11,849 nucleotides of DNA. Source: Myxococcota bacterium (GTDB lineage: Bacteria > Myxococcota > Polyangia > GCA-2747355 > JAKLHH01). The translations under genes and the position numbers were made by a program. Below are positions 6,700 through 11,248 of this stretch, in pieces. Under the pieces are notes generated by a model. It worked only from the letters and a program-made list of their open reading frames with translations. It did not search any database and was not told the origin of the DNA. Positions within the stretch are counted from its first letter, which is position 1, and each line of letters opens with the position of its first letter. The stretch spans positions 1-11,849 of the forward strand of contig JAKLHH010000111.1 in assembly GCA_022710245.1 (NCBI GenBank), in the 5' to 3' direction.

Positions 6700-7329
6700 G
6701 TGGGTCGCGACGCGAACCTGGCAACCTCCACCTCCGCCAGCCCGGCCGACGAGCGGGAGCTCGTCGCGCGGCTGAAGCGAGGCGAGGCCGCGGCCTTCGA
6801 CCGCATCTACGAGACCTACCGGCCGCGGCTCTTCGGCTTCCTCGCCCGCCTCACCCGACGCGGTGATCTGGCCGAGGACCTGCTGCAGGAGACCTGGCTG
6901 CGGCTCGCGCGCCACGCGGGTCGGCTGGCGGACGACACGCGCCTCGGACCGTGGCTCTTCACGGTAGCCCGCAACCTCCACCGCAGCCATCGCCGCTGGG
7001 CGAGGCTCGCCCTCGACGGCTCGGGCTGGGAGCCGCGCTGGTCGCCCGAGGGCGTGGAGCGCACCTCGCCCTTCGACCTCGCCTCTGCGAGCGAGCTCGA
7101 GCGTCGCCTCGAGGCGGCGCTGGCCGGGCTGCCGGTCAACTATCGCGAGGTGGTGCTGCTGGTGGCGGTGGAGCGGATGGAGCCGATCGAGGCGGCCCGC
7201 GTGCTCGGGCTGAAGCCGGACGCGCTCCGGCAGCGCCTCTCGCGAGGCAGGGCGATGATCATGGAGCGACTCGAGGAGCTGGACCGTCACCGCGGCGGGC
7301 AGCATGATGGGAGGAGCCATGTCTCCTGA
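6700..7329 (+). CDS. ECF-like sigma-70 family RNA polymerase sigma factor
   Basis: This 209-aa protein has sigma region 2 at about residues 18-105. It includes the core-binding stretch DLAEDLLQETWLRLARHA (56-73) and the -10-recognition helix TRLGPWLFTVARNLHRSHRR (81-100). Sigma region 4 is at about 135-195, with LPVNYREVVLLVAVE and the -35-binding helix-turn-helix VLGLKPDALRQRLSRGRAMI. No region 1.1 or region 3 is present, so it is of the extracytoplasmic-function kind. GTG 6700 is preferred: an upstream in-frame TTG at 6664 lies inside the promoter, and no ATG occurs before region 4. The -10 element ends 9 nt before this GTG. The end overlaps the small membrane-protein gene by 11 nt, typical of sigma/anti-sigma pairs. 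The last ~30 codons are duplicated at 9047-9134. Confidence 0.88.
   Translation: MGRDANLATSTSASPADERELVARLKRGEAAAFDRIYETYRPRLFGFLARLTRRGDLAEDLLQETWLRLARHAGRLADDTRLGPWLFTVARNLHRSHRRWARLALDGSGWEPRWSPEGVERTSPFDLASASELERRLEAALAGLPVNYREVVLLVAVERMEPIEAARVLGLKPDALRQRLSRGRAMIMERLEELDRHRGGQHDGRSHVS
7228..7315 (+). repeat. duplicated segment, copy A part 1 (sigma-factor 3' end)
   Basis: These 88 bp match 9047-9134 without gaps and with 7 mismatches (about 92% identity). They encode RQRLSRGRAMIMERLEELDRHR and run to the ribosome-binding site of the small membrane-protein gene. Four differences are silent and three change an amino acid (M to I, G to D, G to A). Confidence 0.9.
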
Positions 7330-7591
7330 GCATCGGCCAGAGGAGGACGAGGTCCTCCGCCGGCTCGGCGAGCTGCCGGCCCGCGACGTGGACGCCACGC
7401 GCGCCGAGCAGCTCCGCCGGCGCGCGCACGAGGCCCTCGCGCGCAGCACGGACCGCTCGTGGCTGGGGAGCCTCGAGCGCGTCTACACGCGGGCGCTGGA
7501 GCCGGCGCTGGTGGTCGGCATCAGCAGCGTCTACCTGGTCTGGGCCTTCCGCACCGTGAGCGAGCTGCTCCTGTCGAGACCGATCCCCTGA
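7319..7591 (+). CDS. small single-helix membrane protein, candidate anti-sigma or sigma partner
   Basis: This 90-aa protein has a charged N-terminal half (residues 1-58, rich in Glu and Arg, with RAEQLRRRAHEALAR likely helical). One membrane helix follows at about 60-79 (LEPALVVGISSVYLVWAF) and a short tail ends in SRPIP. A cytoplasmic N-terminus and one helix is the topology of many anti-sigma factors. No zinc-binding HxxxCxxC motif is present, so it is not a classical zinc anti-sigma domain. ATG 7319 is chosen over 7304 because GGAGGAG lies just before it. The gene overlaps the sigma-factor stop, so translation is probably coupled. Almost all of it is deleted from the second copy of this locus at 9047-9182. 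I do not recognise the family; the partner role is inferred from position. Confidence 0.65.
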   Translation: MSPEHRPEEDEVLRRLGELPARDVDATRAEQLRRRAHEALARSTDRSWLGSLERVYTRALEPALVVGISSVYLVWAFRTVSELLLSRPIP

Positions 7592-7618
7592 GCCGGGGCA
7601 TCCCCGAGGTGAAGACAT
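7571..7618 (+). repeat. duplicated segment, copy A part 2 (downstream tail)
   Basis: These 48 bp match 9135-9182 with a single mismatch. They begin in the last codons of the small membrane-protein gene and run into intergenic DNA. The segment contains the short hairpin CGGGG-CAT-CCCCG and the GAGGTGAAGAC that acts as a ribosome-binding site in the other copy. After it the copies diverge (ATT here, ATG in copy B). The following intergenic DNA to 7771 holds only the palindrome and promoter described separately. Confidence 0.9.
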
Positions 7619-7675
7619 TCCGGCGGGTGCTCGCTGACGGCACGGTGCCTTCCGAGCGCGACCGCGAGCGCTGAG

Positions 7676-7685
7676 GTCAGCTGAC
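7676..7685. promoter_or_regulatory. 10-bp palindrome upstream of the sigma-54 promoter
   Basis: GTCAGCTGAC is a perfect palindrome about 87 bp upstream of the -24 element. That is within the usual range for an activator (bacterial enhancer-binding protein) site. No second copy was seen, so its role is speculative. Confidence 0.25.
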
Positions 7686-7771
7686 ACCAGCGAGGTGGCG
7701 GGTGGATCCGCCGCTCACTCCCCGCCTGCTCGTTCCCGCGGCGAAAACCGCCAACAAACGGGCCCTGGTCG

Positions 7772-7787
7772 TGGCGCCCATCTTGCT
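7772..7787 (+). promoter_or_regulatory. sigma-54 (-24/-12) promoter of the secreted-protein gene
   Basis: TGGCGC-N5-TTGCT matches the consensus TGGCAC-N5-TTGCW with exact GG-to-GC spacing and one mismatch in the conserved half-sites. The start point is expected near 7798, giving a leader of about 24 nt that contains AAGGAG. Sigma-54 promoters need an activator; none is encoded in the window. Confidence 0.6.
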
Positions 7788-7821
7788 TGGGGGGAGCGAC
7801 GAGACGCCAAGGAGCTCCATC

Positions 7822-8922
7822 ATGTACCGTTCTCGCAGCCTCATCGCCAGCCTCGCCGTGCTCGGCCTGCTGCCCCTGCCGGCGCGCGCCGCACCGCCGA
7901 AGCTCCCCCACTATGCGGCGACCAACGTCCGCAAGCCGCTCGAGCAGCGCGAGCCCCGGGTCCTGCTGCGCGCCGCGCGCATCTTCAGCAACGCCGCCGA
8001 GCGGGATCACGGGCAGAACCTGAATGCGCTGGAGCGGCTAGCGGCCACCATCGGCTACGACTCCCCCGTCGGCGCCGCCATCAAGGCCAACGCGCTCCTC
8101 GACAAGCTGCCCGTCGCAGTGACCGGTAAACGGCGGCTCGACACGACGATGAAGAAGGGGCTCTTCGGCGAGAGCCCAGTCAACTCCGACCAGTGGAACG
8201 GCACGCTGCGGTCGATCTACAACAACCTCAAGGAGTACGGCGGCGGCTCGGATCGCATCGCGCAGCTCACCGGCCGGCTGCATGAGGTGATGGACAAGAG
8301 TTACCGCGAGCTGCCCACGAAGCTGACGGCGAGCAAGCCTGAGGAGCTCGTCCGGCGCGCCGTGGAGCTGATCACCGTCCTCGACCACAAGGCCAACCAC
8401 CGCGAGGTCAGCAGCCAGAAGGTGGGCAGCGGGTACTCCAGCTCCAGCTTCAGCCACCAGACGCTGCTCACCAGCGCGTCCGGCTCGAGCTCCAGCTCCT
8501 GGTCGCTGAGCCAGCTGCTGCCGGAGAGCACCTCCTACACCTTCAACGTCACCCTGTTCGGCGTCCGCGCCCGGATTGACGCCTCCTCGGTGCGGCCCGG
8601 CCACCTGCCGGTGGAGGCCCGCCGCTTCGTGCAGATGGGGCTCGAGCTGAACGCCATCTCGCGCGAGCTGACGCGGCTGCAGCACCCGGACGGCGCCAAG
8701 CTGGCCTCCTGGATCAACAACTCCAAGATCAACTTCCAGGCGCAGGGCACGAACTCCTACTACCCGCACGAGGTCGGCGCCCTGGCCAGCGTCCAGCTCG
8801 CCCGCGCGCCGGCCGACGTGGCCGCCAGCAAGGAGCTGCTGGAGCGCGGCGTGATCTCCGCGCAGCTGGTGCGCAGCCTGAAGCGCGACCCCGTGCTGAA
8901 GCAGGACGCCGGCGGCTGGTGA
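7822..8922 (+). CDS. secreted protein of unknown function, serine-rich centre
   Basis: The 366-aa precursor has a clear Sec signal peptide: basic MYRSRS, hydrophobic LIASLAVLGLLPLP, and an A-R-A signal-peptidase I site at residues 21-23. No lipobox is present. The mature part has no cysteine at all. It has helical N- and C-terminal regions (about 30-195 and 280-366) and a serine-rich stretch at about 200-230 (GSGYSSSSF, then SGSSSSSW). That stretch precedes a strand-like segment, YTFNVTLFGVRARID. ATG 7822 is chosen because AAGGAG (7810-7815) lies 6-7 nt upstream and the signal peptide begins there; the frame extends upstream through the promoter region without support. A sigma-54 promoter match lies about 35 nt upstream. 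I do not recognise the family. Its presence between the two duplicated segments may mean it was inserted there. Confidence 0.82.
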   Translation: MYRSRSLIASLAVLGLLPLPARAAPPKLPHYAATNVRKPLEQREPRVLLRAARIFSNAAERDHGQNLNALERLAATIGYDSPVGAAIKANALLDKLPVAVTGKRRLDTTMKKGLFGESPVNSDQWNGTLRSIYNNLKEYGGGSDRIAQLTGRLHEVMDKSYRELPTKLTASKPEELVRRAVELITVLDHKANHREVSSQKVGSGYSSSSFSHQTLLTSASGSSSSSWSLSQLLPESTSYTFNVTLFGVRARIDASSVRPGHLPVEARRFVQMGLELNAISRELTRLQHPDGAKLASWINNSKINFQAQGTNSYYPHEVGALASVQLARAPADVAASKELLERGVISAQLVRSLKRDPVLKQDAGGW

Positions 8923-8927
8923 TCGCC

Positions 8928-8963
8928 GCGGCGGCGCCGCCGCTCAGAGCGCTCTCGGCCGAG
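8928..8963. repeat. cluster of three perfect palindromes after the secreted-protein gene
   Basis: GCGGCGGCGCCGCCGC (8928-8943), AGAGCGCTCT (8946-8955) and CTCGGCCGAG (8954-8963) lie head to tail beginning 6 nt after the stop codon. The first could help end transcription of the upstream gene, although no T-run follows. The remaining DNA to 9046 holds no gene that can be supported. Confidence 0.4.
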
Positions 8964-9046
8964 GAGCGCGACTGCCCTTGTTGTTGCCCGCCTTCGTGAA
9001 CCACAACGCAGATCGCTGCCCGACGGAGGTGGCCGATGAAGAGCGT

Positions 9047-9182
9047 CGGCAGCGTCTCTCGCGGGGCAGGGCGATGATCATCGAACGACTCGAGGAGCTG
9101 GACCGCCACCGCGACGCGCAGCATGATGGGAGGACTGTCGAGACCGAACCCCTGAGCCGGGGCATCCCCGAGGTGAAGACAT
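9047..9182 (+). pseudogene. copy B: remnant of the sigma-factor locus with internal deletion
   Basis: This segment equals 7228-7315 joined directly to 7571-7618. Exactly 255 bp (7316-7570), which is nearly the whole small membrane-protein gene, is absent. Identity is about 92% over the first 88 bp and 98% over the last 48 bp. It reads RQRLSRGRAMIIERLEELDRHR, the end of sigma region 4, but no sigma domain precedes it, so it is a fragment. Just upstream, VADEERRQRL is only weakly like the LKPDALRQRL of the intact gene. The 3' end supplies GAGGTGAAGAC and the ATG of the next gene. The divergence argues for an old duplication rather than an assembly artefact. Confidence 0.85.
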
Positions 9183-9987
9183 GCACTCCTTGCTCCAGGC
9201 CGCGCACGAGGCGGCGCCCGAGGCCGAGCGGCCCGCGCCGCCGTATCACGGCGGCGTCGACGCGAACCCGCAGCTCGGCGCCTTCGGCATGGCCGGGGTC
9301 GCCCTCCTCCTCGCCGAGGCCCTCGCGCCGTCGCGGAGCGAGCAGAAGCGCCACGCGCACCTGCTCGCCCTCGCGCGCGACGTCTATGCGCGCCACGCGC
9401 GCGCCGAGGGCAAGGAGGTCAAGCGCGGGACCAAGAAGAAGCTGCGTGTGCTCGCGAAGGACGCGCTCGCCGCGCTCGAGCGGGAGCTGAGATCGCCGCG
9501 CGGGATCATCGACCTGCCCGACGGGCTCCCGCCGGCGCTGACCGCGGCGGCCGGGGCGGCGCTCGCGGCGCATGACCTAGAGGTGCAGGGGGGCGGTCCG
9601 TACGTGACCGCCGCGCTCCGCAGGGTGATCCAGGGCCTCGTGCCCGAGCTCGGGGCAGGGCAGGTGAGATCCTTCCTCCTCGAGCTCGACCGGCGCCTGC
9701 TGCGCGAGGAGCTGCGCGCGATCCTCGCGCTGCGACGCGACCCGCGCTGCGCCAGCGTCGCGGCTTGCCTCTGGCGCGCCGCCTCCGGGCGCACGAGAGG
9801 GGGACGCGCCGCGGGCGCCCAGGTCACCCACTGGATCGGGGAGCTCGAGGACGCGAGCTACCTCCTCGTCTGGAAGGTCGGCGCCCGCTGGGAGGTGGTC
9901 GCCGGCTCGCGCGATGACGTGCTCGCCACCGTGCCCGACGAGCACATGGCTCGCGCTGTCGACGCTGTGCTAGGTGGGCCGCGCTGA
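9181..9987 (+). CDS. unrecognised protein, 268 aa
   Basis: The predicted cytoplasmic protein is rich in Ala, Leu, Arg and Glu and is mostly helical. Visible segments are a hydrophobic AFGMAGVALLLAEALAPS near residues 38-55, a basic stretch around RGTKKKLRVLAKDALAALERELRS, and a C-terminal strand-rich part, ASYLLVWKVGARWEVVAGSRDDVLATVPDEHM. No signal peptide or catalytic motif stands out, and there are only two cysteines. ATG 9181 follows GAGGTGAAGAC, which belongs to the duplicated segment; codon bias supports coding throughout. Because the intact sigma locus has the same leader sequence but ATT in place of ATG, this gene may once have been the third gene of a sigma operon. I do not recognise the family, and its link to sigma control is inference. 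Confidence 0.7.
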   Translation: MHSLLQAAHEAAPEAERPAPPYHGGVDANPQLGAFGMAGVALLLAEALAPSRSEQKRHAHLLALARDVYARHARAEGKEVKRGTKKKLRVLAKDALAALERELRSPRGIIDLPDGLPPALTAAAGAALAAHDLEVQGGGPYVTAALRRVIQGLVPELGAGQVRSFLLELDRRLLREELRAILALRRDPRCASVAACLWRAASGRTRGGRAAGAQVTHWIGELEDASYLLVWKVGARWEVVAGSRDDVLATVPDEHMARAVDAVLGGPR

Positions 9988-10054
9988 CGGCAAAGACTTG
10001 CTCACGCGCACCGCGGTCGCAGCCGCCGCAGCAGTCTCTTGCCGGGCTGCTCGT

Positions 10055-10084
10055 CGCCCGATCCCTGTGGTGTCGGGCGCCCGA
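10055..10084. repeat. stem-loop and palindrome between the 268-aa gene and the tRNA
   Basis: CGCCCGA (10055-10061) can pair with TCGGGCG (10073-10079) over an 11-nt loop. TCGGGCGCCCGA (10073-10084) is a perfect 12-bp palindrome sharing the right arm. It may serve as a terminator for the gene ending at 9987 or, from the other side, for the tRNA, but no T-run is present. The gap 9988-10170 holds no gene. Confidence 0.35.
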
Positions 10085-10170
10085 GATCTGGTGCGCAGGT
10101 TGCCTCGGGCAGGCAGGTGCGCACCGCGGCGTGGGCGCTGCGACCGGAGGCCGACCGGTAGACGGCAAGG

Positions 10171-10251
10171 TGCCCGGGGCGGGACTCGAACCCGCACGCC
10201 TGGAGGCCGAGGATTTTAAGTCCCCTGCGTTTGCCATTTCGCCACCCGGGC
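10171..10251 (-). tRNA. tRNA-Leu (anticodon UAA)
   Basis: The cloverleaf is read on the minus strand. Acceptor stem GCCCGGG (10251-10245) pairs with CCCGGGC (10178-10172). The D arm contains TGGC. The anticodon arm is GGGGA-CTTAAAA-TCCTC with anticodon TAA. A variable arm of about 13 nt (GGCCTCCAGGCGT) marks a class II tRNA. The T arm is GCGGG-TTCGAGT-CCCGC. The discriminator base is A and the CCA end is not encoded (ACCTT follows). The length is 81 nt, slightly short for tRNA-Leu because of the compact variable arm. It reads UUA leucine codons, which are rare in such a GC-rich genome. Confidence 0.95.
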
Positions 10252-10271
10252 CGGCAGCTGCAGGAGACTAG

Positions 10272-10538
10272 CATGCCCTGCCGTCGCCCGTCTGCGAGCT
10301 GGTCACCCGCCCGTGGACCGTCGACCGCCTTGACCGCGCGGGACCGGCGGACGGCACCTGGCAGTGCACGAGCGAGTGTCTCAGCATGGTGTCGTCGTGC
10401 AGCGGCAGCACGAGCGAAAGCGCTTGCGCCTGTGCGTGCTCCAGCTACGGCCTGAGCGAGGGCGACTGCGCGCTCGACTACGGCGGCGCCTGGACGTGCT
10501 CCGGCGGCTGCATGAGCTGGCTCGCCTCCTGCTGGTAG
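10272..10538 (+). pseudogene. cysteine-rich reading frame without start, probable gene fragment
   Basis: Between TAG 10269-10271 and TAG 10536-10538 the frame encodes a C-terminal stretch of about 62 residues with ten cysteines. It includes GTWQCTSECLSMVSSC, then SACACACSSYG and GGAWTCSGGCMSWLASCW. The first and last parts repeat the pattern G-[TA]-W-x-C-x3-C-[LM]-S-x3-S-C, so an ancestral unit appears duplicated. An even number of cysteines and many Ser, Gly and Trp suggest an extracellular disulfide-rich domain. No ATG, GTG or TTG precedes the first repeat; the only ATG (10386) lies inside it. The N-terminus is therefore missing, or the gene uses CTG. It starts beside the tRNA and converges on the zinc-ribbon gene with a 7-nt gap. 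A cysteine-rich peptide gene is the alternative reading. Confidence 0.5.
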
Positions 10539-10545
10539 CCCGCGG

Positions 10546-10977
10546 TCAGTTCGGCTGCTCGCCCGGCGACGACAGCGACTGCCCATAGACCAGCTCCGCG
10601 TCCGACTGCGGCCAGGCGGGGTCGAGCTCCCTCCGCCAGTCCCAGACCAGGATGTCGACGTCGAAGCCTGCCGCGCCGCAGTCGTCGAACGGGCACTGCT
10701 GCCAGTTGCCCAGGAAGTCGCGCTTGAGGTGCTTGGCCTGGAAGAAGCGCTCGCAGTGGAGGCACCAGAGCCAGACCTCTCCCATCTGGTGGCCGGCCCT
10801 GGCGAGGCGCGTGGGCACCTGATCGACGGTGGCGACGGGGTCGGTGCAGCCGTCGTCGTTGTAGAACGTGCCGGGCGGCAGCTGCAGATCGCGCGCGCTG
10901 ACGCCCCAGCGGTTCCTCGGGATCGCGCGCGGCGACCTCCGGCCCTGAACACGCCTCAGCTGTCTCCGCTCTCTCAT
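10546..10977 (-). CDS. zinc-ribbon protein of unknown function
   Basis: The 143-aa protein has an Arg-rich N-terminus (1-23). A middle part reads PPGTFYNDDGCTDP, and a zinc-ribbon follows: C72-x2-C75 (LWCLHCERFFQ) and C95-x4-C100 (QQCPFDDC), spaced 19 residues apart. The C-terminal FDVDILVWDWRRELDPAWP ends the fold. The knuckle pattern W-x-C-L-H-C-E-R followed by C-P-x-x-x-C and a D-x-W motif recalls, from memory, small bacterial zinc-ribbon proteins without assigned function. ATG 10977 is chosen because GAGGAGG on the minus strand lies 5 nt upstream; the frame continues upstream without a better start. That ribosome-binding site is partly inside a hairpin, see 10985-11003. No signal peptide is present. 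The gene diverges from the TolC-family gene. Confidence 0.75.
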   Translation of the reverse strand: MRERRQLRRVQGRRSPRAIPRNRWGVSARDLQLPPGTFYNDDGCTDPVATVDQVPTRLARAGHQMGEVWLWCLHCERFFQAKHLKRDFLGNWQQCPFDDCGAAGFDVDILVWDWRRELDPAWPQSDAELVYGQSLSSPGEQPN

Positions 10978-10984
10978 CGGGACC

Positions 10985-11003
10985 TCCTCGTGGTGTACGA
11001 GGA
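10985..11003 (-). promoter_or_regulatory. hairpin covering the ribosome-binding site of the zinc-ribbon gene
   Basis: Read on the minus strand, TCCTCGT-ACACC-ACGAGGA forms a perfect 7-bp stem with a 5-nt loop. The 3' arm contains GAGGA, the first five bases of the Shine-Dalgarno GAGGAGG that lies just before ATG 10977. In the mRNA this would hinder ribosome binding, so translation may be controlled by opening the hairpin. The effector is unknown. Confidence 0.45.
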
Positions 11004-11070
11004 CGCCTTGCACGCCGAGGACCAGCAGGTCGGGCTCGAGATCACTCAGGCCCGCGCCCGCCGCGAGACG

Positions 11071-11117
11071 CGCGCGTCCGATCCTCGGTCCGGCACGTCC
11101 GGCGTGCCGGACGCGCG
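11071..11117. promoter_or_regulatory. two mutually exclusive stem-loops in the divergent intergenic region
   Basis: Stem 1 pairs CGCGCGTCCG (11071-11080) with CGGACGCGCG (11108-11117), 10 bp and perfect. Stem 2 pairs GTCCGGCAC (11088-11096) with GTGCCGGAC (11104-11112), 9 bp with a 7-nt loop. They share bases 11108-11112 and cannot form together. GTCCGGC also occurs twice (11088 and 11097). This could be a switch in the leader of the minus-strand gene or a protein-binding site. The rest of 10978-11195 holds no gene. Confidence 0.4.
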
Positions 11118-11195
11118 GGCGCAGGTGAGGTGACGACGCCTGGTGTGACGCCCGCACGGCTGCGCGCCGCAGCGACGCCGCCACGCCCCCCGCTC

Positions 11196-11226
11196 TTGAT
11201 CGCGTGGCGCGCGCCCGTGCTATAAA
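11196..11226 (+). promoter_or_regulatory. sigma-70-type promoter of the TolC-family gene
   Basis: TTGATC (11196-11201) and TATAAA (11221-11226) resemble -35 and -10 boxes with a long 19-bp spacer. The start point would be near 11233, giving a leader of about 16 nt that includes the AGGAG ribosome-binding site at 11238-11242. The AT-rich -10 stands out in the GC-rich background. Confidence 0.5.
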
Positions 11227-11248
11227 GGGCGCGGCTCAGGAGCTGTAC

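Noticed and set aside
7609..7674. 21-codon frame from GTG 7609 (MKTFRRVLADG...)
   Set aside because: No ribosome-binding site and too short to support. It may be leftover coding sequence downstream of the duplicated tail.
7228..9182. assembly artefact as the cause of the repeated sigma-factor end
   Set aside because: Seven scattered differences, several of them silent, in the first 88 bp indicate real divergence. It still deserves a long-read check.
8978..9490. 170-codon plus-strand frame through copy B
   Set aside because: Only the part inside the duplicated segment makes sense as protein. After 9182 it is an out-of-frame shadow of the 268-aa gene.
10265..10280. possible -10 element (TGCTAGTCT, minus strand) for the tRNA gene
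   Set aside because: Position is suitable but it matches the consensus at only three of six bases, and no -35 lies at proper spacing.
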